Source: Pleodorina starrii (lineage: Eukaryota > Chlorophyta > Chlorophyceae > Chlamydomonadales > Volvocaceae). Taken from it: a DNA stretch of 64,000 bases. The DNA is taken from assembly GCA_030267565.1 (NCBI GenBank), contig BRXU01000055.1, positions 217,501 through 281,500 of the forward strand, given 5' to 3'. A model generated the notes under the pieces. That model saw nothing but the letters and a program-made list of their open reading frames with translations. It made no database searches and was not told the DNA's origin. The position numbers were made by a program, and so were the translations under genes. Of this stretch, positions 12,601 to 23,746 are shown piece by piece (the stretch's first letter is position 1; each line of letters begins with the position of its first letter).

Positions 12601-15600
12601 AATCTGTCCATGCACCTGCGCAAGGCCTGCATCCACCCCTACCTGCTGGATGACCAACACACCCACAACAACCAGCAGCAGCAGGACCAGGGCCAGGCCC
12701 AGGGCCCGAGCGAGCAGGGGAATGGGCCCCCCGGGCAGCAGCGGGGGCAGGGACAGGAGCCGTCGGAGAGGCCGGGGGAGCAGCAGCAGCAGGGGCAGCA
12801 GGGGCAGCAGGGGCAGCAGGGGCAGGAGGGGCTGGGAGTAGGGGCTGGAGAGAGGGGAGGGTCCGGGGAGGCGGCAGTCGGAGGGGAGGTGGGAGCGGGA
12901 GGCGGCAGGGGGGCGGCAGGGGGGAGCCCAGCCGCGCAGGAGGGCGGTGCAGCGGCGGAAGCGGAGGCAGCGGCAGCAGGCGAGAGAGCGGGCGAGGGAG
13001 CGGCAGTGCCCGGACCAGGACCAGGACCGGGACCGGGACCGGGGCCGAGCTTCGTCGGAGGGGGAGGCGGAGGCGGATGCGGTGGTGGGGGCTCTGAGGA
13101 GCTGGTCCGGGCGAGCGGCAAGGTGGGTGGGTGGGTGGGTTGATGGATGGGTGGGTGGGTAGGTGGGTGGGTGGGCGGCCGGGCAGGGCTGAGATGGGTT
13201 GTGTTTGTGTTTGGGTACCCCTCGCTGCGCTGAGTGCTGAGGGCCCTGTCCAGTCCCTCTCGGAATCACCCCAACCCCGCCACTCTCATGTTGGCCCCCC
13301 TGCCGCCCTCTTGGCCCCCCCCACCCCCCTCCCCACCCCTCCCCCCTCCCCCTCAGTTGGCCCTGCTAGACTCCCTCCTGCCCAAGCTGGCTGCCACGGG
13401 TCACCGGGTGCTGCTGTTCAGTCAGATGACCCGAGCTCTGGACCTGGTGGAGGTGGGGGAGGGGGGGGGGAGGGGGAGGGGAGGGGAGGAGGCAGTCCGA
13501 CCTTGCAGGCTGGGTGGCTGACATACGCAGATGGACACAGGAGCCAAGAGGGGGGAGGAAGATGGTGACGTAGACGTAGACGCAAGCCACCACGAACGCA
13601 AAGGTGTAGGGGTCAGGCACGCCGGGGAGGTCGGGAGGGGGCAACATGAGGGGGAGGGGGGGAAGGGCATTGGAGGGGCCAATGAGTGGAAGGGAGGTGA
13701 CGAGGTGACGGGGTGACGAGGTGACGGGTGCGCGGGCCGGCCCAGTCGACCACCCGGCCCACCCGGCATATCCCGAACGCCCGTCCCCGTCCGCAGTCAC
13801 CCTCTCCCCCTCTCCCCCTCCCTCTCGGCTCTCCCTCTTCCTCCGTTCCTCGGCGGCGGTCTATAGCCTAAATCACCCCTCCCTATCAGTCAGCCACTCG
13901 GCTCTCTTTTATGGACTGTTTCCTTTCCTGCACCCCTCGCCGCCTCCTCTCCGTCATCTGCCCCTCCGTCGCCAACCGCCCTCCCCTCCCCTCCCTTCCT
14001 CCCCTCCCCTCCCCCTCCCCTACCCCCCAGGAGCTTTTGGAGCTGCGTGGTTTGTCGTACTTGCGGTTGGACGGCTCCACCCCCACCGAGGAGCGGCCCC
14101 GCCTGCTGTCCGCCTTCAACTCCCCCACCTCCCCCCACCTGGTGTTCCTGCTGTCTACTCGGGCGGGGGGGATGGGACTCAACCTGCAGGTGGCGGGGGG
14201 GGCGGAGGGGAGGGGGGAGAGGGGGAGAGGGGGAGGGGGGCAGGCTGCGGACGAGTCGATAGCCAAATGGGCGGAAGGGGGAAGAGGTGGTGGAGAGGGG
14301 GAGTTGGTCGGAGGAGGGAATCAGGGAGGGAGGGAAGACATGGGGAGGGGGGCGTTAGGGCCCCTTGCGGTCCATCCCGGGTATCGGCGCAGCAGCAGCA
14401 GCAGCAGGACTGCCGGGGAGTGGGCGGATGGGAGGCGCCAAACGAGGGAGGCGGTCGGTCTGTCTTGGGCTTCCACAGCCTTGCAGGAATGCGCACCCCT
14501 CACCTTTCGGCGCTCCCTTTGTTCTTACTCGTGCTTGCTCCCTCCTTTTCCGCGCTGCATTTCCTGCTTCGCGCTGCTGCTGCTGCTGCGGTGTCACCTC
14601 ATCCCCCCCCACCCCTCCCCGCCCCCCACCCCCCCCTCAGTCGGCCGACACGGTGATTATGTTGGACTCGGATTGGAACCCCGCCATGGACCAACAGGTG
14701 GGGGGGACCGGGGGGGGGCTGGGGGGGGCCGGGTTGGCGGGCTGGCTGGGAGCAGCGGGCTTGGCTGGGGGGCTGCGGGGGGGCAGGGCCCCGCGGGGGC
14801 GGGGCGCGCGGGATGGAGGGATGAAGCGAGTGGAGGGGAATGTGCTTTTGGGCTTCTCGAGGGTGAGGGGGGTTTGGGGCTCTGGCCTGAGAGCAGGGAT
14901 GGCGGCCGTGTGGCAGGGGCGGCGGCCGTGTCTCCACCCAGGAAGGTGATTGAACCTTTGGTTAAGGAGGCAGGGCGGCGAAGGCACCCGCCTCTCAGAC
15001 CCCCTCCCCCCCCCTGACCTCAGCCCGCCCCGGCCCTTTCTTTTGGTACCCCCCTCCCCCCCTTTGCCTGTTTGGACTGTCACCCTCTATTCCCCCACCC
15101 CCCGCCCACCCCCGCCCCACCCCTTGTCCGCCCTGTCCTCCCTCAGGCCGAGGACCGGGCTCACCGCCTGGGTCAGACCCGCTCCGTGTTGGTGTTGGTG
15201 CTGGCCTGCAGCGGCACCCTGGAGGAGCTCATTCTGGACCGGGCTGCGGGCAAGCGGGGCATGGGCGAGGCGGTCATTGGGGCGGGGCTGTTCAACGAGA
15301 GGGCAACGCCGGCGGAGAGGCAGCAGGTGGGGGGGGGTGGGGTGGCGGTTGGGGTGAGATGCGGGGAGAAGAGGGGGTGCAGGGCTTCGTTGGTGGAGAG
15401 GTCGGGGCGAACGGAGGGGCCACCCACGCCCCCCTCACCCAACTCCCTGCACGCCTTCCTTTGCCCCCCCCCTCCTCCCTCCTCCCCGTCCGTCCGTCCT
15501 GCTCTGTGTCCTCTCAGGCCCTGCAGGCTCTCCTCCGCCCCGGGGGTGGCGGGCTGCTGGAGGGCTGCGCACCGCCCCACACACCTCAGGAGATCAACCA

Positions 15601-17812
15601 GATGCTGGCCAGGTGGGGGGGACGCTGGTGGGGGGGCTGGTGGGGGGACCAGAGGGAGGGGGGCCAGGGGGACCGGGGGACTTGTTCCGGGGAGGGAGGG
15701 GCGGGGCTCCACAGGTCCACGAGCCGCATGAAGGATGTCCACCCACGCGCCCGCCCGCCCGCCCTCCCACTGCCACTGCCACTGCAGATCCGGTGAGGAG
15801 CTGCGGATATTTGAGGAGATGGACGACCTGAGGCAGCAGCGGGCGGTGGAGGCGGCAGCGGCGGCGGGTCGGACGGCGCCGTTGCCCCCCCTGATGGGGG
15901 AGGACGAGCTGCCGGAGAGGGTGCGGGCCCGGGCGGAGGGGTTCGCGGGTCCGGAGGACGAGGAGGGGAGAGGCGCGTCTGACGGCGGCATCGACCAGGT
16001 GGGTGTGTGTGGGGGGGGGAGGGGGGGAGCGGTGGGAACGGGGGTTGTGTCGCTGGAAGTGGCGGTGGGTAGGAGAAGGGCGCCGTTCATGCGACGGACA
16101 TGGGAGCGTGTAGAGGGAGGTGGGCTTGTCGTGGGGAGGTCGGGACGTCATGGGAGGGGTAGGGGTAGGGGGAGGGGGTAGGGTAGGATACGTCGCCACA
16201 TTAGTTACATTACTGAACCCGTGCGCTGCCTCAGGAGTATGCGGACGGCGCCGAGGCGGGGCCCGGGGCGGACTGGAGGCCGCGGAGGAGCAGGCGCCGC
16301 CGCGCCGCCGCCACCGGCGCCAACGGACGTCGCCGCAGCTATGCCGACCTGCTGGATGACTCCGCGTTCCGCCAGCTGCTGAGAGCCAGTGACTGCAGCG
16401 GCACCAGCAGCAGTAGCAGTAGCAGCAGCTCGGATGGCGAGGACAGCAGCGACGGGGGCGGGGGGCGGTCAGGGGGCGGCGGCCGTGCGACTGCTGCGGC
16501 TACTGCGGGCGGCCGTGCCCGGCGGCGCGGCAGTGCAAGTGCTGGCCGACGCGGTGGTGGAGGTGGAGGAGGAGGCAGCGGCGCCACGAGCAGCAGCGGC
16601 AGTGACAGCGATGAGGAGAGGGGGAGCGACGGGGGCGGCAGCGGCGATCGCAGGGAGACGGGCAGTGGAAGTGGAAGTGGCAGTGGCAGCCCCGCACCGC
16701 CGCGAGCCCGTGGGAAGAGGCAACAACAGCAGCAGCGTCAGGCCAAGCGGCGGCGGGTGCTGGTGCAGAAGGCGGATTCGGAGCAGGTGGGCGGGCAGGA
16801 GGACGTGGTGCAGGAGTCGTCGGAGGCGGAGGATAAGGAGCGGCAAGGGGAGGGGCGGCGGCAGCGGCAGCGGGGTGGGAGAGGGGTGGACGCCCGCGGA
16901 AGGGGTCGAGGTCGCGGTCGGGGTCGCGGACGGGGAGGTACGCGTGCGGTCCCTGGGGCCCTGCAGAGCCGCAAACGGTTACGAGGGCGCAGCAGCACTG
17001 GGGACGACAAGGCAGCGGAGGACGTTGTGGGCGAAGGGGACGAGGAGGAGGTGGAGGAGGAGGAGGAGGAGGAGCAGCGGCCGCGGCGCCGGCAGCGTTG
17101 CGTGGGCGGCAGGGGGGCAGCTCTGCAAGCGGCCGCCGCGGCGAGGGGCGATGCGGCAGCGCAGGGCCGGCGCGGCGGGGCCCAGCGGCGGCGGCGTGGT
17201 ACGACACCACCGCCGCCAGCCTCCACCGCCTCCGACTCGGACGACGACAGCACCTCGCAGTCTGCGGATAGCGCCGGCTCTCCGACGACAGCCTCCGACC
17301 CGCAGGCCTCCTCCTCCCCTTCCTTCGGGGGCGGCTCATCCAGCTCAGAGTCATCAGCCGACGGCTCCGAATCTCAATCTGGTTCGGATTTGGATTCGGA
17401 TTCGGGTTCAGCGCCCGAGTCCGGATCGGGGCCCGAGTCCAAAAAGGGATCGGGGTCAGGGACGGGGTCGGATTCTGATTCTGCGGGTAACCTCAAGAAG
17501 CGGAGAAGGCCCAACGGAAGCGCAGCTGCGGGTCCATCAGGGGGCCGGGCGGGGGACCGGGGGCGGGGGCGGGGGCAGTCCGCCAGAGGTCGGCAAGCGA
17601 CCCGCACTCGAGGAGGAGGCACACCGCGTCCCGGGGTGGAGGCGCAGCTGGGCGGCGGTGGGGGTGGCGGCGGCGGGAGGAGCGGGAAGGGTTCAGCACA
17701 GCCGGATGCGCGGGAGGGAGGGAGGGGGGCCGCAGGGGCCGGGGGAGGGCGGAAGGCGCGTTCGCAGGGGTCAGGTCAGCAGCGGCGGGGGCGGGGGCGG
17801 GGAAGCGGCTGA
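3674..17812 (+). CDS. BRM: SWI/SNF-type chromatin-remodelling ATPase (Brahma/Snf2-like)
   Basis: ATP-dependent nucleosome remodeler, catalytic subunit; nuclear. Nineteen exons: 3674-4242, 4401-4662, 5057-5143, 5377-5993, 8841-8943, 9381-9473, 9828-10205, 10619-10849, 11125-11196, 11573-11674, 12204-12263, 12586-13122, 13357-13452, 14031-14189, 14641-14697, 15147-15326, 15518-15612, 15788-15998, 16235-17812. All phases agree, giving 1,828 residues. Residues about 128-360 resemble the HSA and post-HSA region ([20 protein letters not shown], then [20 protein letters not shown]). The ATPase follows: DEMGLGKT (K559), DEGH (712-715), [26 protein letters not shown] and [13 protein letters not shown] SnAC-like start ([19 protein letters not shown], about 1226) favours SWI/SNF over ISWI or CHD. 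A Gly/Ala insertion (about 605-685) and a Gln/Gly-rich insertion (about 877-1030) interrupt the helicase. The tail (1304-1828) is Ser/Arg/Gly-rich with acidic runs; no bromodomain is visible. The last exon could hide an unspliced intron. Confidence 0.9.
6289..6969. repeat. Left 681-bp direct repeat of the intronic element
   Basis: Matches 8058-8738 with an offset of 1,769 bp. I saw no mismatch, and ORFs in the two copies encode the same peptides. It contains a small palindrome around GCCGTACATCTGTACGGC, a strong donor-like CAG|GTAAG at 6555-6562, and a 75-codon ORF (6648-6875) of unknown meaning. Confidence 0.85.
7629..7860. repeat. CA microsatellite followed by C-rich CCCCA/CCCAC tract
   Basis: Inside the unique interior of the intronic element. 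It starts as a (CA)n run and continues as imperfect CCCCACCCCACC-type sequence. Confidence 0.7.
8058..8738. repeat. Right 681-bp direct repeat of the intronic element
   Basis: Second copy of the repeat at 6289-6969, same orientation. Its 75-codon ORF lies at 8417-8644. The apparent full identity of the copies implies a very recent insertion or gene conversion. Confidence 0.85.
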
Positions 17813-20349
17813 GCCAGGGGCAGTGAGGGCGGCGGAGCAGGATGGCGCTGGCTCGTGTCGGGGGCGGGGGCGAGGCGGCGAATCCGGCTGAGCAGGACGG
17901 CGAGGATGTACGTCCTCTTACGAACAAACGATTGATTACGTACGAACCCGTTTGGACCTCTTGAGTGGTACGTGGTGCGTTTTGGTGGTTCGTACCGATA
18001 CGATGTATGGAAGGTTGGGAGGCTTGGCGCATGTTGAGGTGAGGTGTGTGAGCTGCGAGTTGTACCCAGGAGCGCGCAGGAGTGCTGCTCGGAGGCGAGG
18101 CGGTGTGACGGAGGAGCTGCTGCTGCTGCTGCTGCGTGGATTGGGCGAGTAGTAGGTATCTAGGTTGCGTTGGCGCAGGGAGTAAGATGCGAGCGGTGCG
18201 TTGTTGGCCAACGAGACGCGGGGCCCCGAGACAGATGGTCCTTCGCGGGGACCCGAGACTGATTGGTTGACTGATTCGAAACGGCGGTCCCTTCCACAGA
18301 GAGAGAGAGAGAGAGTGGCCGCTTGCCCAGCTGAGGCCGCCCAAGGTGCTGCTATGTGGAGGGCTGCCCCGGGGGAGGGTCTGCTCGGCAGCCCGTCCTC
18401 GCCTTAACCAGGGGGCCCCACTTTGGACGAACGAACGAACGAAAGCATAACGAACGAACGAAAGCATAACGAACGAACGAAAGCATGGCAGCCGGCGTGG
18501 CTGCCGGCACGTAACGCAGCCAGGCAGCTCATGTACGGTATCGTACGACTGCGCAGAGCACTGCAGAGACTGCACTGGCTGGTAAAGCTCCCTAGTGCCC
18601 CGACAGCAGCAATGTAGCGACGACCAAACGACCAGCCGACCACGGCTTGTTGGTTAAAAGTACGGAAAGAAGCAGCCGATTACGGAAAGCAGCAGCACAC
18701 AACGTCACACAGACTCTCACTCCCGGTTGTTGTTTTATATCATCCGCTGTAGGCCAATGGCTAGCAGCCTCGCAGCCCGGCCCGGCCCGTGGGAGGCAGT
18801 CAGTCTTTTGGAAACTGTGTGCGAGCGGGGTGGGGCCGGGGCTCCGCGGGGCGCGGCGGGGCTGGGCGGGGCGGGGGATTGGCTGCAGCCGCATTCCCTG
18901 GAGCCCTGCCTGGAGGGCTTTGTGAGACGCGGCCACGGGGGGGCAACGATGCGCTGATTGGGCGTAATTCGCGGATTGGGCGTAATGTCGCTGTGGAGGG
19001 AGCGGGTGTCCTCGCTCGTGCAGTGGCGTGCAGGCGCTTGGGAGCGGTGCGGGAGGCAGCCGCTGATCACGCGGTTCCGGCAGCGCTGCACTGACGCTTC
19101 GGGTCCTGTATTTGAACCGTGTTTGAGTGAACCACGCGAGCGTTCAACCCGGGGGCTCGCTCATTGCCTTGGCCCCATGAACGGATAGGAGGGAATCTGA
19201 CAGTCTGCATAAGTCCTTCCCAGCCCTTCCCTGGAAACCCCGCTGTGCTTGCAAGAGGTTACGGTTTCGTGGAACCTCGTGGAACCTTTCATGTCTCTTC
19301 TTGGCACTCACGGGTTGATGAGGTCAAAAATCAAGGATGCAGATTCAAGCTGGGATAACTATTTAGGCACATGAAGATGGGTTGATATCGGCTTGTCTAC
19401 GGAATCATGCGTTCCTGGCTTGAAGAGACAACTCAGGAGGAGGGCAGGGGAGGGCGAGGTTTTGGGCCGGAGGTGCAGACACTTGCCGTGACCCCAAAAT
19501 ACACCGGCCTCAGCATCTTAGCAAGGTTTCAAGACGTATGTTGCATCCAGCTGGAAAGCTGGAGAGCTTCACCTCGCGAGTCCCGCGAGCCGAAACCAAC
19601 CTGTTATCCAGTTTTTTGAAAGCTTCAGTGGTCGTGACAGTTATAAAAATAATCTCGCAAGTAATCCTGATCACCCAGTTGTAGTAACAGCGCCGACCGT
19701 CAGTCGCCCATAGTAAATTACAGAAAAATGATCTGGAAAAGCGGCGATAGTAAGCCATCATCTCGAGCATATATGTAGCAAATATTTATGGCTTGAATTC
19801 GTAGAATGCCCTGTCGTTTAGGAAGGTGCTTGGCGCCCTCGCGCCCGGCGGTGGGCCGCAGTAGTGGGACGAGCAACGGAGATTACGACCGCTACGGATG
19901 GCTTTCAAGAGGGCGTAAAGTCATGGAATTCGGGCCATTCTGCTAGATGACAGATTCTGTGCCAGGAGGTTCCCACATCCCTCCTTCGGCGTGTCACTTC
20001 GCCTTTGGTTCTCGTTTGCCCGTTTTCACCCCGAGCAGCGTAGGCCAAAAGGACGCGGACACAACATTCCTAGTAATTAGTTTCAGTCTGAACTCCTGAG
20101 TGCCGCAGCTCGACAAACCACGAGCGTCGCGCGTTGCTCTTGCATTGATTCACAAGGGTAGGCGGCATCATGAACCGGCGCTGAACCCCCATTTAATTCT
20201 AGATATATGCAGCCTTCATGTTTGTATGATGATGTTGCCTTTCCGAACCGTTTTGGGGAAGCAGCACTTTCGCGACGGCGGTTACCTGACCTTTGCCGCA
20301 TTTCGGATGTGCGCAACGCCCCACAGATCAATTTAACTAGGCATTGACA
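17813..20349. other. Intergenic region with minor repeats, no gene seen
   Basis: It holds the presumed 3' UTR of the remodeler gene and the pherophorin promoter. There is a GA dinucleotide run near 18298-18315, a CTG run near 18118-18135 and a triplicated 19-bp repeat at 18429-18486. ORFs on both strands lack domains and splice support. No clear TGTAA poly(A) signal was found close to the stop codon. Confidence 0.4.
18429..18486. repeat. Three tandem copies of a 19-bp unit
   Basis: The unit ACGAACGAACGAAAGCATA is repeated about three times, the last copy diverging at its end. It lies about 620 bp past the remodeler stop codon. Confidence 0.8.
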
Positions 20350-22214
20350 ATGCGGAGCTTCACAATCCTCCCGCTTCTGTGCATTTGCTTCTTCGTCGGC
20401 GGAAACATCGTCGACGCCCGACGGTGGGTGCACTCTACACTGCATTGTGACACCATACAACGCGGATCAATTCATCAAACTGCTATTATAACTCTTCTCA
20501 CAGGCGCCTGGGCACCACGATTAGCCATGAGCTTGTCGCCTCTGGTTTCCGGGGGGCCATGACGCACCCAGTTTTACCTTGGGCGAAATCCAGATATATC
20601 CAGATATACTTGTATATCCAGATATACTTGTATATCCTTGTAGCAGCATTACTGTGCTTATTGTGTCGAAATAGTGGCGCAAGGAAGGCTTAGTAATTCC
20701 CACCTATCTTCCCGCCTCCCGCCGCATGCACGGTACCCCACAACCTACCCTTGCCGCCCTTCCTTCCTCACCCTCCATTCCCAACAGGGCCCTCTTTCAA
20801 TCCGCTCTGGGCAACACCTTTCCCAACTACCCCTGCCAGACGGACCCCAGCCTCAGCCCCTTCAAGCTGGAGCCCGCCTACACCACCTCCCCCTCTGCCA
20901 ACGGCCAGCGCATCTGCTTCACCGCTGCCCCTGCCCAGCGCTGCCCGGCCAACGAGCCCTGCTGCAGCCAGGCCGACTTTTATAAGCTGGAGTTGCGCGT
21001 GCGCCCCACATGCCGCCGCGCCATCCGCTCTGTGACCGTGAACGGCCTCCCCGCACCCACCCCAACATTCGAGGTGTATGGCCTGGCTCGCGACATGGCC
21101 CTCTTTAAGCTTCCCCGCCTCAACCTGACGGCCGACACCGTTAGCGGCGCCAAGATTTGCATCACCCTTCGCGACCCCTGCCCCAACATGGCTGCGCTGT
21201 GCCCCGAGGGCGACGGCAGCTGCACCTATGCCATCGGCCAGTCCACTTCCGGCACCCCCAAGTGCTGCCCCGTCAACAAGTTGGGGCTGGTGCCGCCGCC
21301 ACCACCGCCCGCCGTACCCCGCAGCCCCGCTCCCAGCGTGCCGCCCTCGCCCCCGCAGCCATCAGCAGTCTCCGTTTCAACGGCTCGCAAGCAAGCGGCG
21401 CCGTACACGGGCACCTTCCCCTTCGTGAGGTAAGAGAGAGGGGGGCACGAGTCGGACGGGCAGGATTTGGGGAGGTACGGTGTGAGCTTTGACCTCCAAA
21501 CTGGGCTTGCAGTTTTGTGAAACGAGGAGGTGTGAGGTGTGTGTTTGGCACCAGGCGGGGCACGACGGCGTGCCTTCCGTGAGGTCGTGGGTGTGAGTGT
21601 CTGGTTCGATGGTCGTTGGCAGATCAGCCCAACTGGGTGGAGCACAGCTCCGCGGCAGTACGTACTATTTTGCCAATCATCGCTGCAGCCATCCTTCCCT
21701 CAATCGCGTCCCTGGGCCTCGCCCCCAACCCCCCCTGGCCCCCCCCCCCGCCCCCGCCCCCCCGCGCAGCACCTGCAACCAGACCGCCGGCCTGATGCCC
21801 TTCCGCCTGGCGGGTGCACCCGCGCTGACTCGCTCCTTGACGGGCGGCAACCTGTACTGCTTTTCTCTGGAGGCATCCCCGTGTGCCGACCCCGCCTCGC
21901 CCTGCTGCTCGTCCAAACTGCTCAAGGTGGACTGGTGGAGCTACGACACGTGCCGCGGCAGTGTACGGGCGTACGTGGACAAGGTGCCGTACCCGGTGAC
22001 CTGGGACCAGGCCGGCACTTTCCGCCTCACCAAGCTGAACTACTCGCAAGCCGACCTGGCGGCCCGACCCAAGCAGCTGTGCATCGAGCTGCGCCGGGAC
22101 GGCCCCTGCGACAACATTGACAAGTTTTGCCGCGGCGGGGCCGGCAGTTGCACCTATGCGCTGTTTGACGTGTCGCGAGGGTGCTGCCCAACCACCAGCA
22201 CGCCGTCATCTTGA
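20350..22214 (+). CDS. Pherophorin-type extracellular matrix glycoprotein
   Basis: Secreted structural glycoprotein of the volvocine cell wall or extracellular matrix. Three exons: 20350-20423, 20788-21429 and 21770-22214, with phases 2 and 2 at the junctions, giving 386 residues. Residues 1 to about 24 form a signal peptide (MRSFTILPLLCICFFVGG). Two cysteine-rich pherophorin domains follow. The first (about 30-192) has CFTAAPAQRCPANEPCCSQA and ICITLRDPCPNMAALC. The second (about 240-386) has CFSLEASPCADPASPCCSSK and LCIELRRDGPCDNIDKFC. Each contains the paired CC and GSCTYA motifs typical of the family. The hinge (about 193-225) is proline-rich ([20 protein letters not shown]) and short for the family; such hinges are normally arabinosylated hydroxyproline rods. 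Start chosen as the first ATG followed by a hydrophobic leader. Confidence 0.92.
20600..20635. repeat. Two tandem copies of an 18-bp AT-rich unit in pherophorin intron 1
   Basis: CCAGATATACTTGTATAT occurs twice in a row, preceded by a partial copy. It is notably AT-rich against its surroundings. Confidence 0.75.
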
Positions 22215-23746
22215 CGACCCGGTAACGAACAACCGTTGATAACGACCCGCTAACGACCAACTGACAGGTGCCGGGAGCGGGCTTTGCCGGCCGAATAGGT
22301 CGTGTGGCCCCGACCGCACCGAGCTCAGAGTTGGGACGCGTGTTTGGGCCCCCGAAGCGTCACCAAGCCGTCCCCTTGTCCGCCATTTCACCCCCCTTGA
22401 GGGGGGGAATCCACCTGGACGCTTGCTCGCGTTTGAGTGGGATGGAGACATGGGCTTTGGGACGGATGATGCGCTCGGGGGCATAGTTGCCGTGTCGGCT
22501 AGTTGGCTGGCTAGTTGGTTGGTTGGATGGACGGACGGGCGTAGCATGGAGGAGGCGGGGGGCCTTATGCGCGCAGCTGATTGTGCGCGCGCGTAGGGCA
22601 GCACGGGTGTGTTGCCGTGACCCCGCTCCTCCGCCCTTAGCGACTAGATAGCATTCGCTGTCCCACACTGCACGGCGCGGAGGCTGAACGCCAGGAGGCA
22701 GTGGGGGCCTTAGAAGCGGGGATGTCGGCCCTGGCCTGAGTGACCGGAGCTTAGAAGCGCAGGAGACGCACCTTCGGCGCATTGAGCGGATGAGGTGGCG
22801 CAGTCCCCTCTATAGTGGTGTGTTGGCAGTCATCCGACACGTGATATGTTTTCGTTCCATCCTTGTGTTTACCCCATTAAGGGGATTAAGCCCATGTGCC
22901 GACAATGCACGAGTGGGCAGCGAATAGAGTGAGTTGCATTAGCTTCGCAAGTAGGGGCAGGTGGTCTGCTGTTTGTTAGTTTGCTGCGGCTTTTAGCGCC
23001 CCGACTTTCCGTTGTCGCCGCAGCGGCCGCCAGCCGCTGGAAGTGTCGCAGGGACGGGCGGCGCATCGCCCGCTCCGAAGGCCTGGTTGAGTCGGTACGA
23101 TGTGATTTTCGAATAAGAAATACGGCAGCCTCGTGGTGGTGTGTGCTGCCATGGTTCCGCACACGCGCCCCCAAAGATCGCCTCGCCTTCCAACTGTGTG
23201 TCTACGGCGGCTACGGTAGGCGCCAGACGATCCTCCAGCAGTCCTCCCACCGGGTCACTTTCCACCCAAACCGCAAAGACTGACCAACCGTGCCCATACA
23301 TGACAGGCATGAGCCACAAACCAAAGCCAGCCCGTCCACCCGGCAGCTTGTGGGAATGTGACAGCCACAAAACAGCCCCAATTGCCGCAGTCAGTCGACA
23401 CAATGCACCCACAGTTGCGCCATGACATGACATGCGCGCCTCCCAGGCCGACCCTAGTCTCGTCTCCTCCCAGGGCGCACGTACGAACCGCACTCTCAGC
23501 TGCCGCACGCACAAGCGCTGCACCGTGCCCAGCCAAACCTGCTCCAGGGGGGCGCCTGCCCATTACCCACCCTCCACGATAATTGCCCTCAGTGGAGCGA
23601 CCCGCCATGATGTCAACCTCCATCGGCCACTCTTCCACCCAAAGGTTATTATGTAACCAGACGCGCGGCGGCACATGGGCCCCAAGAGGACCCACCCACC
23701 CACCCACCCACACAGCCGGGAGCCAGGAGCCCGCAGACCGCTGCCG
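22215..23746. other. Intergenic region between convergent genes
   Basis: It lies between the 3' ends of the pherophorin (+) and uS8 (-) genes and so holds both 3' UTRs. Overlapping ORFs are present on both strands but none has recognisable motifs. A short CCCA-type run sits near 23693-23712. Confidence 0.4.

Noticed and set aside
16389..17891. 500-codon ORF in another frame over the remodeler's last exon
   Set aside because: The frame that continues in phase from exon 18 is 16235-17812. The alternative frame is Arg/Gly-rich noise typical of GC-rich shadows.
17493..18575. 360-codon minus-strand ORF past the remodeler gene
   Set aside because: It overlaps the coding tail of the remodeler, has no motif and includes the ACGA repeat.
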